Positions 40,750 through 49,981 of a stretch of 51,477 nt of DNA are shown here, in pieces. The first letter of the stretch is position 1. Every line of letters starts with the position of its first letter. This DNA is from an uncultured Bacteroides sp. (GTDB taxonomy: Bacteria > Bacteroidota > Bacteroidia > Bacteroidales > Bacteroidaceae): assembly GCA_900544075.1 (NCBI GenBank), contig UQTJ01000025.1, positions 1 to 51,477 of the forward strand, written 5' to 3'. Under the pieces are notes generated by a model. The model was not told the origin of the DNA. It worked only from the letters and a program-made list of their open reading frames with translations, and searched no databases. A program made the position numbers and the translations under genes.

Positions 40750-41498
40750 ATCTGCCGTCTTCTAAATTCAGAGCATACAATGGCTGTTGCTATAGCCACA
40801 TTCAATGATTCTGAAGTTTTGTTACCTTGTGGATAGTTAGGTATAAGTATTCTTCTATTGATAAGTTCCGAAACCTCTTTACTGATACCATTTCCTTCAT
40901 TTCCCATCACGATAAGTCCGTTTGCGGATAATTCATTTTCGTAGATGTTTTTTCCATCGAGGAAAGTTCCGAAAACCGGGACATCGTCAAGTTTTGAAAT
41001 CAGTTCCTTCAAATCGCAATAGTGTAGTTTAACTCTCGCAAGTGCGCCCATAGTGGCCTGTACGGTCTTCGGACTGAACGCATCGGCAGTTCCGTTTGAG
41101 CAATAAATGTTTTTTATTCCGAACCAGTCGGCCACTCTTATGATGGTACCGAGATTTCCCGGATCCTGCACATCATCGAGAGCCAGGCATAATTCCTTAC
41201 GTGGATTATTTTCTGATAATTGATAGACAGGTGTTTCGAAAACGGCTAAAACATCTTGTGGAGTTTTGAGCAGACTGGCACGTGACAGCTCGTCCTTTTC
41301 TACAGTTATTATTTCGTCAGCCGATATCTGTGTGTTGTCATTAAGCCATTCCCGAGTTGACACCAGTAACTTGCATCTGAAATGTCCGGCAAGGTCGGAT
41401 ACCAACTTGTTTCCTTCTGCTAAAAATGCTTTGTTCTCTTTTCTGAATTTCTTCAATTCCAAAGAACGGATAAACTTTATTTTATTTTTACTGAGCAT
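40746..41498 (-). CDS. TrmH/SpoU family RNA 2'-O-methyltransferase
   Basis: A 250-residue SPOUT enzyme with the substrate-binding N-terminal domain (FLAEGNKLVSDL) and the knot motifs ALDDVQDPGNLGTIIRVADWFG, VMGNEGNGIS and IPNYPQGNKTSESLNVAIATAI. It should methylate the ribose of an rRNA or tRNA nucleotide; the target is not set by sequence. It converges with the hypothetical gene and shares 4 bases at the ends. Confidence 0.92.
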   Translation of the reverse strand: MLSKNKIKFIRSLELKKFRKENKAFLAEGNKLVSDLAGHFRCKLLVSTREWLNDNTQISADEIITVEKDELSRASLLKTPQDVLAVFETPVYQLSENNPRKELCLALDDVQDPGNLGTIIRVADWFGIKNIYCSNGTADAFSPKTVQATMGALARVKLHYCDLKELISKLDDVPVFGTFLDGKNIYENELSANGLIVMGNEGNGISKEVSELINRRILIPNYPQGNKTSESLNVAIATAIVCSEFRRRQI

Positions 41499-41526
41499 GA
41501 TTTAAATAATCTGAAGTTATTTCCGA

Positions 41527-41534
41527 CAAAGCTA
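41527..41534 (-). promoter_or_regulatory. Promoter -7 element (TAGCTTTG) for the TrmH-type gene
   Basis: On the minus strand TAGCTTTG lies 29 bases before the ATG at 41498. Confidence 0.65.
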
Positions 41535-41715
41535 AGAAGATATTTTCAATTTACAGATATATTATTAAAAGTTTAACTTCGTAAACTTCGAGTTCGTAAT
41601 CGTATTTATTCATCTTATCTATTAAAACTCGGAGATTATAGAATGGCATGAATAATCTTATTGCCGATAAGAGGATAATTTTCATCAGTATATATTCTGT
41701 TAGTGGAATTTTGTG

Positions 41716-41723
41716 TACATTTG
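41716..41723 (+). promoter_or_regulatory. Promoter -7 element (TACATTTG) for the tamL-like gene
   Basis: TACATTTG lies 26 bases before the ATG at 41749. Confidence 0.75.
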
Positions 41724-41748
41724 CAAATAAATAAGTTTGATTTTCCGA

Positions 41749-44058
41749 ATGATGAATCAGTTTCGTACATATATATTCACCATAATTATCTCACTGCTGC
41801 TCGGTGGGTGTTCTGTGGGTAAATTCATACCTGAAGGACAATATTTGCTCGACGAAGTACATATCAGCAGCGACAACAGCGAGATAAAGTCTTCGGAAAT
41901 GTATTCATACGTCCGCCAAAAGCCAAATTCCAAATGGTTCAGCCTTGTAAAGCTTCCTATGTACATCTATTGCGCGTCGGGCAAGGATTCTACAAAATGG
42001 ATAAACAGGTTCCTGCATAGAATAGGGGATGCACCGAGAATATACGACCCGTCTGTAGCCGAAGAAACACGATTGCAGATTCTTGGAGCAGTACAGAACA
42101 AAGGGTATCTCAGTGCACAGGTGTCATTAGAAGAGAGAAAGAAAAAGAACAAGCTCGATGCATATTACAAGGTATCTTCGGGCAAGCCATATATGATTTC
42201 CAGTGTCAATTATAATGTTGAGGATTATGTGATAAGAGGATTGTTGATGAATGATTCTGTAAAAAGCGGATTGAAAGAAGGTATGCGTTTTAATGTCAAT
42301 ATGCTTGAGGAGGAAAGAAACAAGATTGCGCAATATCTTCTGAACAGGGGATACTACAGATTCAACAAAGATTATATTACATTTCAGGCAGATACAGTCA
42401 GGGGCACGTATAAGATTGACCTTACAATGAATATATCATTGAGCAGCAACAGGGGAGAAAGTACGGGTTCTTTACACCGCCAGTATGAAATAAGAAGCGT
42501 AAATTACATTCTGGACGGCGACAATGCCTATGCTGCAAACGAGTCTTCTACAGTCGATACAATACAGTATGATGGCATTAACATCCTGTACGACGATAAG
42601 TTGTTCTTGCGTCCAGGAGTGATTGCTTCACATAATAGGATAGTGCCGGGAAAACTGTATTCCAACCGTGATGTGATGTCCACATATTCATCTTTGTCAC
42701 GCTTGGGAATACTGAAATACTCTAACATAAGATTTGTGGAACATCTTGATAATGACTCTGCCTATCTTGATGCATATGTATCATTATCGAAGAATAAGAA
42801 CAAGACTCTTTCTTTTCAGGTAGAAGGTACGAACTCGGCTGGCGATTTGGGAGCGGCTGCTTCTGTAACATACACTCACAGAAATCTTTTTAAAGGTTCC
42901 GAAACGTTTAATATCAAGGTCAGAGGTGCTTACGAGGCTGTAACGGGTCTTGAAGGATATTCAAACAATAACTATACGGAATACGGTGTTGAGACAAGTC
43001 TTGAGTTTCCGGAGTTCATGTTCCCCTTTTTGAAATCTGACTTTAAGAAGAGTGTAAATGCCAAGTCGCAGGTCAGTGCGAAGTACAACTGGCAAATCAG
43101 ACCTGAATTTGAGCGAACATTGGCTTCGGCAGCATGGAGCTACAGATGGAACAGCAGAAGAAGGGCGAGTCACAGACTTGATGTACTCGATATAAATTAT
43201 ATCTATATGCCATACAGGTCTAAGACATTTATCGAGTATCTTAATTACATGGATGAGATAAATCCACTGTTAAGATACAGTTATGAGGATTTGTTCATTG
43301 TTAGGTTAGGCTACACTTATACTTATAACAGTGCCGGAGTATCTACTCAGCAGACAGCCAAAAAAAGTTCATACTCCATCCGTTTTAATATAGAAGAGTC
43401 AGGTAACCTTATTTACGGTTTTTCTAAGTTGATACACGGAAAACCGTCTGATGGAGAATCTTTCAGAATGGGAAATATCAGTTTTGCCCAATATGTAAAG
43501 ACAGACTTTGATTATGCAAAGAATATTATGATTGACGATAGAAATGCTGTGGTCTTTCATATAGGTACGGGTATTGCAATCCCTTATGGTAATTCAAAAA
43601 GTTTGCCTTTCGAAAAACTTTATTTCTCAGGAGGTGCAAACAGTGTAAGAGGGTGGAGCGTACGTTCTTTGGGACCGGGAGGGTATCGTGGAGCTTCAGG
43701 CTCACTTGATTATGTCAATCATACCGGTGATATAAAATTGGATATGAATGTGGAATACAGAACACATCTGTTCTGGAAATTAAATGCTGCAGCATTCATT
43801 GATGCTGGAAACGTGTGGACATTGAAGAACAGATATTCTGATTCTACTGGGCAGTTTGCTTTCAACCGTTTTTATAAAGAGATAGCGGTTTCATATGGTC
43901 TGGGAATACGTTTCGATCTTGATTTCCTGATTCTCCGATTCGATGGAGGTATGAAAGCTGTAAATCCTATGGGAAGCGGAATTGAGAGGTTCCCTCTTAT
44001 TGTACCGGATTTCTCGCGCGATTTTGCTTTCCATTTTGCAGTGGGTTATCCTTTTTAA
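41749..44058 (+). CDS. TamL-like Omp85 family outer-membrane lipoprotein
   Basis: A protein of about 769 residues. The signal peptide ends at lipobox LGGC, then GKFIPEGQYLL, the start typical of TamL, the Bacteroidetes lipidated relative of TamA. POTRA-like segments follow (about residues 25-330), then a beta-barrel rich in aromatic strands with the Omp85 pattern GGANSVRGWSVRSLGPGG (lid-lock type) and a C-terminal strand ending in FAVGYPF. It should help insert or export outer-membrane material together with TamB, but no tamB lies beside it here. The start is one of two adjacent ATGs (41749 or 41752). Confidence 0.85.
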   Translation: MMNQFRTYIFTIIISLLLGGCSVGKFIPEGQYLLDEVHISSDNSEIKSSEMYSYVRQKPNSKWFSLVKLPMYIYCASGKDSTKWINRFLHRIGDAPRIYDPSVAEETRLQILGAVQNKGYLSAQVSLEERKKKNKLDAYYKVSSGKPYMISSVNYNVEDYVIRGLLMNDSVKSGLKEGMRFNVNMLEEERNKIAQYLLNRGYYRFNKDYITFQADTVRGTYKIDLTMNISLSSNRGESTGSLHRQYEIRSVNYILDGDNAYAANESSTVDTIQYDGINILYDDKLFLRPGVIASHNRIVPGKLYSNRDVMSTYSSLSRLGILKYSNIRFVEHLDNDSAYLDAYVSLSKNKNKTLSFQVEGTNSAGDLGAAASVTYTHRNLFKGSETFNIKVRGAYEAVTGLEGYSNNNYTEYGVETSLEFPEFMFPFLKSDFKKSVNAKSQVSAKYNWQIRPEFERTLASAAWSYRWNSRRRASHRLDVLDINYIYMPYRSKTFIEYLNYMDEINPLLRYSYEDLFIVRLGYTYTYNSAGVSTQQTAKKSSYSIRFNIEESGNLIYGFSKLIHGKPSDGESFRMGNISFAQYVKTDFDYAKNIMIDDRNAVVFHIGTGIAIPYGNSKSLPFEKLYFSGGANSVRGWSVRSLGPGGYRGASGSLDYVNHTGDIKLDMNVEYRTHLFWKLNAAAFIDAGNVWTLKNRYSDSTGQFAFNRFYKEIAVSYGLGIRFDLDFLILRFDGGMKAVNPMGSGIERFPLIVPDFSRDFAFHFAVGYPF

Positions 44059-44089
44059 CTTATATGATACAGATTTATACAAAATATTT

Positions 44090-44332
44090 ATGGCAAAAAT
44101 AGAATCTAAACTTTACACTCGTGATGAACTTCGCGAACTGGAGGAATGGTTTAAGAGTGTGGAATTGCCTGAGTCAATACAGTTGGACAAGGCGACATAT
44201 ATTCCTAATCTGAAGGACACTCTTGCAAAGCTTGTGACACAGGCTGAGATAAATTGTGATAATCCCAAGATGCAGGGGCCTATATATATTCTTGAGCGTC
44301 TTAAGACCAAGCTTGAAGAAACTCAAAAGTGA
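44090..44332 (+). CDS. DUF6965-like small protein
   Basis: An 80-residue helical protein (YTRDELRELEEWFKSVELPESIQLDKATYIPNLKDTLAKLV) that I recall as DUF6965 of Bacteroides; the name is unverified. The ATG at 44090 gives the conserved start; a longer frame from 43982 would run through the tamL end. It lies 31 bases after the tamL-like gene and 65 bases before aspS. Function unknown. Confidence 0.65.
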   Translation: MAKIESKLYTRDELRELEEWFKSVELPESIQLDKATYIPNLKDTLAKLVTQAEINCDNPKMQGPIYILERLKTKLEETQK

Positions 44333-44361
44333 ATATAATTGCATAAATCAAAAACATGTAC

Positions 44362-44369
44362 TAACTTTG
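44362..44369 (+). promoter_or_regulatory. Promoter -7 element (TAACTTTG) for aspS
   Basis: TAACTTTG lies 28 bases before the aspS ATG. Confidence 0.7.
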
Positions 44370-44397
44370 TCGTTCAAAAGATTAAAATACTCATAAT

Positions 44398-46161
44398 ATG
44401 TTTAGAAGTCATACTTGTGGCGAGTTGAGACTTGCCGATGCAGGCAAAAATGTAACGCTATCCGGATGGGTACAGCGTACACGCAAAATGGGAGGAATGA
44501 CATTCGTCGACCTCCGCGACCGTTATGGTATCACACAGTTGGTTTTCAATACCGATGTGAATGCCGACCTTTGTGAAAAAGCTAATCATCTGGGACGTGA
44601 GTTCGTTATTCAGGTAAAAGGTACCGTGAACGAACGTTCAAGCAAAAACAATAATATTCCTACAGGTGATATCGAAATCATCGTTTCTGAGCTTAACATC
44701 CTGAACTCGGCTCAGACTCCTCCTTTCACTATTGAAGACAATACCGACGGCGGTGATGACCTTCGTATGAAGTACCGTTACCTCGACCTTCGTCGTACTG
44801 CTGTGCGCAAGAACTTGGAATTGCGTCACCGTATGACAATGGAAGTACGCCGCTATCTTGACAGCAAGGGATTCCTTGAAGTGGAAACTCCTATGCTTAT
44901 CGGTTCTACTCCTGAAGGTGCACGCGACTTTGTCGTTCCGTCACGTATGAATCCGGGGCAGTTCTATGCACTTCCACAGTCACCACAGACATTGAAGCAG
45001 CTGTTGATGGTTTCAGGTTTCGACCGTTATTTCCAGATTGTAAAATGTTTCCGCGACGAAGACCTTCGTGCCGACCGTCAGCCTGAGTTTACTCAGATAG
45101 ACTGCGAGATGAGCTTCGTTGAACAGGAAGATATCATCAACATGTTCGAGGGAATGGCAAAACATCTGTTCAAGGAATTGCGCGGTGTTGAGCTTACTGA
45201 ACCGTTCATCCGTATGCCTTGGGCAGACGCAATGAAATATTACGGTAGCGACAAACCTGATTTGCGTTTCGGAATGAAATTCGTAGAACTGATGGACATC
45301 CTCAAAGGTTACGGTTTCTCTGTATTCGATAATGCTGCATACATCGGAGGTATCTGTGCCGAAGGTGCCGCTACATATACACGCAAGCAGCTTGACCAGC
45401 TGACTGAATTCGTTAAGCGTCCTCAGATTGGTGCGAAGGGATTGGTTTATGCACGTATTGAGGCCGACGGTAATGTGAAGTCAAGCGTTGACAAGTTCTA
45501 TTCACAGGAAGTTCTGCAGAAGATGAAAGAAGCATTTGGTGCTAAACCGGGTGATTTGATTCTTATCCTCAGCGGTGATGATGTGATGAAAACTCGTAAG
45601 CAGCTTTGCGAACTTCGTCTTGAAATGGGTAATCAGTTGGGATTGCGCGACAAGAACAAGTTTGCTTGTCTGTGGGTTGTTGACTTCCCAATGTTCGAAT
45701 GGAGCGAAGAAGAAGGTCGCTTAATGGCTATGCACCACCCATTCACTCATCCTAAGGATGAAGATATCGCACTTCTTGACACTGACCCTGCTGCAGTTCG
45801 TGCAGATGCATACGATATGGTTATCAATGGTGTTGAAGTAGGAGGTGGTTCAATCCGTATCCACGACTCTCAGCTTCAGGCCAAGATGTTTGAAATCCTT
45901 GGATTTACTCCTGAAAAGGCACAGGAACAGTTCGGCTTCCTGATGAACGCATTCAAGTTCGGTGCACCTCCTCACGGTGGTCTTGCTTACGGTCTTGACC
46001 GTTGGGTATCACTCTTTGCAGGTTTGGATTCAATCCGTGACTGTATAGCATTCCCTAAGAACAACTCTGGTAGAGATGTTATGCTTGATGCTCCTGGTTA
46101 TCTTGACCAAAAACAGCTTGACGAACTTAACTTGGTAGTTGATATCAAAGAAAAGAACTGA
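44398..46161 (+). CDS. aspS: Aspartate-tRNA ligase, bacterial type
   Basis: A 587-residue class II synthetase that charges tRNA-Asp. It has an N-terminal OB fold (SGWVQRTRKMGGMTFVDLRDRYG), the catalytic core with motif 2 CFRDEDLRADRQPEFTQID and motif 3 GLAYGLDRW, and the inserted GAD domain (about residues 280-420), which marks the bacterial type. A terminator follows at 46185. Confidence 0.97.
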   Translation: MFRSHTCGELRLADAGKNVTLSGWVQRTRKMGGMTFVDLRDRYGITQLVFNTDVNADLCEKANHLGREFVIQVKGTVNERSSKNNNIPTGDIEIIVSELNILNSAQTPPFTIEDNTDGGDDLRMKYRYLDLRRTAVRKNLELRHRMTMEVRRYLDSKGFLEVETPMLIGSTPEGARDFVVPSRMNPGQFYALPQSPQTLKQLLMVSGFDRYFQIVKCFRDEDLRADRQPEFTQIDCEMSFVEQEDIINMFEGMAKHLFKELRGVELTEPFIRMPWADAMKYYGSDKPDLRFGMKFVELMDILKGYGFSVFDNAAYIGGICAEGAATYTRKQLDQLTEFVKRPQIGAKGLVYARIEADGNVKSSVDKFYSQEVLQKMKEAFGAKPGDLILILSGDDVMKTRKQLCELRLEMGNQLGLRDKNKFACLWVVDFPMFEWSEEEGRLMAMHHPFTHPKDEDIALLDTDPAAVRADAYDMVINGVEVGGGSIRIHDSQLQAKMFEILGFTPEKAQEQFGFLMNAFKFGAPPHGGLAYGLDRWVSLFAGLDSIRDCIAFPKNNSGRDVMLDAPGYLDQKQLDELNLVVDIKEKN

Positions 46162-46184
46162 TAAAAATTTAGTATATATAATAA

Positions 46185-46234
46185 GGCACGGATACAGGAG
46201 TGTTTCGGCTATCCCTGTTTCCGTGCCATATTTT
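46185..46234 (+). terminator. Intrinsic terminator after aspS
   Basis: GGCACGGA (46185-46192) pairs with TCCGTGCC (46220-46227), extended inward by ACAGG/CCTGT, and followed by a T-run. Confidence 0.9.
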
Positions 46235-46246
46235 TGATTTTAGTTA

Positions 46247-46636
46247 ATGAAAGAAACAGTACGCATCATACGATTTGTCATAGTAGGAACACTTAATGCC
46301 ATTATTGCTGCATTGGTGGTCTGGCTGCTTATGGATATATGCAATCTTGACTATATGATAGCCAATATATCAGCATATACGGCAGCTCAGATAAACAATT
46401 TCCTATGGTGCAAGTACTGGATTTTCCCTCTTGACAAAGAAACAAAAAAGAACAGCATCCAGCGTCAGATACTGTTCTTCCTTATAGCTTTTGTCATGGC
46501 CTACAGTGCCCAATTCGTGTTTCTTCTTATATTGGTGGAACTTCTTCACCTCAATGAATATCTGGCCCAATTCTTCGGACTCTTTGTTTATGGTGCTGTA
46601 AACTTTATTAGCAACAAAATGATAACTTTCAAATAA
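46247..46636 (+). CDS. GtrA family membrane protein
   Basis: A 129-residue protein with four membrane helices. RFVIVGTLNAIIAALVVWLLMD at the N-terminus and YGAVNFISNKMITF at the C-terminus are the GtrA pattern. Family members are thought to help move lipid-linked sugars across the inner membrane. No glycosyltransferase lies next to it, so the partner is elsewhere. It begins 20 bases after the aspS terminator. Confidence 0.88.
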   Translation: MKETVRIIRFVIVGTLNAIIAALVVWLLMDICNLDYMIANISAYTAAQINNFLWCKYWIFPLDKETKKNSIQRQILFFLIAFVMAYSAQFVFLLILVELLHLNEYLAQFFGLFVYGAVNFISNKMITFK

Positions 46637-46659
46637 GTTAATTATCCGTATTCTTTTCT

Positions 46660-47088
46660 TTATGCCATTGAATTCAAGTCTTTGTCCTCCAGATAGCTCA
46701 TTTTGTTTTCTGTTATCACTTGTCTTGTCTTTTCTGCATCGTCTGTTCTGAATACGAGGATTCCTTTTCCTCCAAGCAGGAAAGAATATAAGTATGAGAT
46801 TCCTATTCCGGCATCAGTAAAGCTTTTTATGGCATCTGCAGCTCTTCCCGGATAGTTATCAAGCGTTATGGCGAATACTTCCGAAACATTGGCAGATATA
46901 CCTGCATTGTTCAATGTCTGAAAAGCCCTTTCAGGGTCGGAACATATTATCCTGTATATACCGTATTCCACAGTGTCGGAGATAGTAGAAGCAATAAGTT
47001 GTATTTCAGCTTCTTTAAGCAGTTCAAGAACCTTTAGTAAAGTTCCAGATTTATTTTCTACAAATACTGATAGTTGATGTACAGTCAT
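46660..47088 (-). CDS. ACT domain protein paired with PaaK
   Basis: A 142-residue protein made of two ACT domains (residues about 1-68 and 70-140; VHQLSVFVENKSGTLLKVLELL begins the first). ACT domains bind amino acids. It follows the phenylacetate-CoA ligase-like gene by 13 bases, a pairing common in anaerobes, and so may sense an aromatic or branched amino acid that feeds that ligase. No catalytic domain is present. Confidence 0.9.
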   Translation of the reverse strand: MTVHQLSVFVENKSGTLLKVLELLKEAEIQLIASTISDTVEYGIYRIICSDPERAFQTLNNAGISANVSEVFAITLDNYPGRAADAIKSFTDAGIGISYLYSFLLGGKGILVFRTDDAEKTRQVITENKMSYLEDKDLNSMA

Positions 47089-47101
47089 GATGAATATATC
47101 T

Positions 47102-48415
47102 TTAAATTAATGTTTTACGCAAATCTTTCACTCTCACAGCTTTTCCTTCCTGTTTTGGCAGACTGCCTTTAGGAACAAGTTTTACGATTGGTGTTATCAG
47201 AATCTCGTCTTTCAGCTGTCTTGTAATTTCTTTTGTAAGCTTCTGCAGCGAGCCGAAATCGTCTGTAAATTCGTTCAGTTCCACTTCCACCGTCATTTCA
47301 TCGTTTGCATCGAGGTTTGTAAGTGTAATCAAATAGTCAGAGCCGAGTTCCTTGAACTGCATAAGTATGGTCTCTATCTGGATAGGGAAGATGTTTACAC
47401 CCTTCAGTATAATCATATCGTCACTTCTGCCTTTCATGCGGTCCAAGCGTCTGTGATGGCGTCCACATTTACATTCTCCGGGCAGGAATCTTGTCAGATC
47501 CCTTGTTCTGTATCTCAGTAACGGCATGGCCTCACGGTTTATGGTGGTAAGTACAAGTTCGCCCACCTCACCTTCGGGAACAGGCTCAAGTGTTTCAGGG
47601 TCTACTATTTCCACTATATAGTAGTCCTCCCATATATGAAGACCGTTCTGTTCTGTACATTCGAAAGCTACTCCCGGACCGCACATTTCCGACATACCGA
47701 ACGAATTGTATGCCTTCACTCCAAGCATCTTTTCGATTCTCTTTCTTTGCTCCTCTGAGTGTGGCTCTGCACCGATAATCAGTGTTTTCAGTTTGGTGTC
47801 TTTGGCCGGATTTATTCCCATCTCCTCCATTACTTCATACAATCGTCCCGCGTAGCTTGGTATGGCATGCAGGGCTGTTGTACCGAAATCAGTTATGAAC
47901 TTGATTTGTCTTTTAGTGTTTCCGGCAGCAGCGGGAACGGTTAGCATTCCGAGTCGCTCAGCTCCATATTGGAATCCTAATCCTCCTGTAAACATACCGT
48001 AACCGGATGAGTTCTGGAATATATCACCTGCTCTCAGTCCCACCATATGAAGGCATCTTGCCACGGCATTAGCCCATTCGTCGAGATCTTTCTGAGTGTG
48101 GAGTATTACTGTTGGAGTTCCTGTGGTTCCGCTTGACGAATGTAGTCTGACTACATCTTTTAGAGGTACGGCCGAAAGTCCGTAGGGGTAATTGTCACGC
48201 AAATCCTGCTTCGTAGTGAATGGTATCTTTCTGATATCATCGAGCGTTTTTATATCTTCAGGTTTAAGGTTGTATTCTTCAAATCTTTTTTTGTAGAAAG
48301 GAGAATTCATGCAATGTCTTACTGTTTTTTGCAGTCTTTCCAGTTGCAGTTTCTCTATTTCTTCTCTCGTCATAGTTTCCATCTCGGGATGGAGATATTT
48401 GCAGTCGTTTTCCAT
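47102..48415 (-). CDS. Phenylacetate-CoA ligase (PaaK-like AMP-forming ligase)
   Basis: A 437-residue AMP-forming acyl-CoA ligase. The P-loop-like LHSSSGTTGTPTVI, YNSFGMSEMCGPGVAFEC, LRYRTRDLTRFLPGECKCGRHHRRLDRMKGRSDDMIILKGVNIFP and the C-terminal KLVPKGSLPKQEGKAVRVKDLR are all family patterns. It activates phenylacetate or a related aryl acid to its CoA thioester. In gut anaerobes it probably acts on arylacetates derived from amino-acid breakdown; the true substrate is uncertain. Confidence 0.9.
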   Translation of the reverse strand: MENDCKYLHPEMETMTREEIEKLQLERLQKTVRHCMNSPFYKKRFEEYNLKPEDIKTLDDIRKIPFTTKQDLRDNYPYGLSAVPLKDVVRLHSSSGTTGTPTVILHTQKDLDEWANAVARCLHMVGLRAGDIFQNSSGYGMFTGGLGFQYGAERLGMLTVPAAAGNTKRQIKFITDFGTTALHAIPSYAGRLYEVMEEMGINPAKDTKLKTLIIGAEPHSEEQRKRIEKMLGVKAYNSFGMSEMCGPGVAFECTEQNGLHIWEDYYIVEIVDPETLEPVPEGEVGELVLTTINREAMPLLRYRTRDLTRFLPGECKCGRHHRRLDRMKGRSDDMIILKGVNIFPIQIETILMQFKELGSDYLITLTNLDANDEMTVEVELNEFTDDFGSLQKLTKEITRQLKDEILITPIVKLVPKGSLPKQEGKAVRVKDLRKTLI

Positions 48416-48495
48416 TATAACAATTATTTGTAAGGTTTTATTATTCTCGTTCGGTATATAACATCAGATAGACCGATGTTAATATTGACTGACTG

Positions 48496-48503
48496 CAAAA
48501 TTA
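48496..48503 (-). promoter_or_regulatory. Promoter -7 element (TAATTTTG) for the PaaK-like gene
   Basis: On the minus strand TAATTTTG lies 80 bases before the ATG at 48415, just after the likely terminator of the upxY-like gene. Confidence 0.65.
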
Positions 48504-48509
48504 GAAAAA

Positions 48510-48578
48510 AACATCAAAACAACAAGTAAAAACTTCATTTTTACTGTTTATGTGATTTTTATATATCAAATTGATGTT
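48510..48578 (-). terminator. Terminator of the upxY-like gene
   Basis: Read on the minus strand, an inner hairpin (48525-48532 with 48538-48545, 8 bp) lies within an outer pair AACATCAA/TTGATGTT (48571-48578 with 48510-48517), followed by a run of T. It separates the upxY-like gene from the PaaK-like gene. Confidence 0.6.
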
Positions 48579-49098
48579 ATAATTGTTCGTCTTCTATCTT
48601 TTTTAAGAATCCTACAGGCATTTCCACCATAGCATATCCTAACATTTCTAACCGGACAGAAACCTGACTTTTGCCGTCTATATCTATAAGTTCTCCTTTA
48701 AGTCCTTTGAGAGGACCTTTTATCACCTCCACTTTTTCTCCTGGTTTAAGTGGCTCGCAACAGAATCTCACGGTATTTTCCGAATAGTCAAGCATAAACA
48801 TGAAGCGTTCCATTTCTTCATTCCTTATGATTGCCGGTTTGTGAGTAGCTTTGTCTATCATTGTACCGTTCACAGATGGAATGGATTTTAAGACTTCTAT
48901 TCTGGTTTTATCATCAGATTTTATAAAGATAATCATCGGGATGACTATTTCCTTTACCTTTTTCTTTCTGTCGCTCCATTGTTTTACGGTTTCCTGTAAT
49001 GGTAAGTAATGTTTGACCCCCATTTTATATAGTTTCTCAGCAGTTTTCTTTTCATGATGCATTTTTACATACATCGCATACCAGTGTTCATTCTCCAT
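48577..49098 (-). CDS. UpxY-like transcription antiterminator (NusG paralogue)
   Basis: A 173-residue protein. The NGN domain (WYAMYVKMHHEKKTAEKLYKMGVKHYLPLQETVKQWSDRKKKVKEIVIPMIIFIK) is followed by a KOW domain (LKPGEKVEVIKGPLKGLKGELIDIDGKS). This is the specialised NusG group called UpxY in Bacteroides, which lets RNA polymerase read through its own, usually capsule, operon. Here no polysaccharide genes follow; the next gene on the strand is the PaaK-like gene with its own promoter, so this copy looks orphaned. Confidence 0.88.
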   Translation of the reverse strand: MENEHWYAMYVKMHHEKKTAEKLYKMGVKHYLPLQETVKQWSDRKKKVKEIVIPMIIFIKSDDKTRIEVLKSIPSVNGTMIDKATHKPAIIRNEEMERFMFMLDYSENTVRFCCEPLKPGEKVEVIKGPLKGLKGELIDIDGKSQVSVRLEMLGYAMVEMPVGFLKKIEDEQL

Positions 49099-49145
49099 CT
49101 ATATAATAGTTTAGCTTAATAGGATTCTGTAAGTAAAAAATAATA

Positions 49146-49153
49146 CAAATGTA
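49146..49153 (-). promoter_or_regulatory. Promoter -7 element (TACATTTG) for the upxY-like gene
   Basis: On the minus strand TACATTTG lies 48 bases before the ATG at 49098. Confidence 0.65.
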
Positions 49154-49264
49154 TAAATAAAAATCAATACAACATTTGCTATAGCGGGTTTATTATTAAA
49201 AAGTTTATTCATAGTGTAATCATTAATATTTCTCGTATTATGCTGTAGGGTATATTTTTTTGCT

Positions 49265-49272
49265 TATATTTG
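49265..49272 (+). promoter_or_regulatory. Promoter -7 element (TATATTTG) for the BFN/UVR gene
   Basis: TATATTTG lies 32 bases before the ATG at 49304. Confidence 0.7.
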
Positions 49273-49303
49273 TTGAAAGTATGGTAACTAATATATTTTT
49301 AGT

Positions 49304-49870
49304 ATGGATGAAATAGAAGTTATAATAAGCGGTATATCAGATTTGCTGAGGCCTTCCACATCGCATGCCCTAATATTGGAGGAAGTCTGCGGCAATGAAT
49401 CGAAAAGACGGCTTGCGATGATTATAGGTGACCGTGAAGCTACTGATTTAAGAACGTGCATGTCAGGATATAAGACACCGCGCCCGTTGACATTCGATTT
49501 AGTAGCATCTTTGCTTCTTGAGGCAGATGTGACGGTTAATAAAGCTGTAATCTATGATGTCAATGATGGTGTTTTCAATTCATATATCTATTGCACACGT
49601 CCTGACGGAAGTACTTTTAAGGTTGATTCGCGTCCTACAGATGCCTTTTCTTTATCTTTGAAAATGGGTTTCCCAATTTTTGTTACTGATGAAATATTGG
49701 AGAAAGAAAAGATACGAATTGTTACATCCGATGGTTCCGGGTTCAGTATGCCGCTTAATTCAGTCGGTACAGATATGCTCCAGATGGATTTGGAGGCCGC
49801 AGTTAATAACGAGGATTATGAGAGGGCAGCAATGCTTAGAGATGAAATTTCAAGGCGAAAAGGAAAATAA
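49304..49870 (+). CDS. Bifunctional nuclease (BFN/DUF151) protein with UVR motif
   Basis: A 188-residue protein. Residues about 1-135 are the BFN/DUF151 domain (LAMIIGDREATDL... RPLTFDLVASLL... VDSRPTDAFSLSLKMGFPIFV). Residues about 155-185 are a UVR motif (MDLEAAVNNEDYERAAMLRDEI), a short coiled hairpin also found in UvrB/UvrC. The BFN fold was reported as a nuclease in plants, and the bacterial role is unclear. It stands alone with its own promoter. Confidence 0.9.
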   Translation: MDEIEVIISGISDLLRPSTSHALILEEVCGNESKRRLAMIIGDREATDLRTCMSGYKTPRPLTFDLVASLLLEADVTVNKAVIYDVNDGVFNSYIYCTRPDGSTFKVDSRPTDAFSLSLKMGFPIFVTDEILEKEKIRIVTSDGSGFSMPLNSVGTDMLQMDLEAAVNNEDYERAAMLRDEISRRKGK

Positions 49871-49967
49871 AATGTTATGAAATGTTTATGAAGGCGCTTT
49901 GAACTAAAATATAGTTAAATATATGCATTTTTACTATGGTTTTATATGTTACATAACATAAAACCCG

Positions 49968-49975
49968 TATATTTG
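49968..49975 (+). promoter_or_regulatory. Promoter -7 element (TATATTTG) with no downstream gene
   Basis: A consensus TAnnTTTG followed by CA, with no coding region for over 450 bases. It should start an RNA at about 49980-49985. Confidence 0.7.
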
Positions 49976-49981
49976 CACTGT

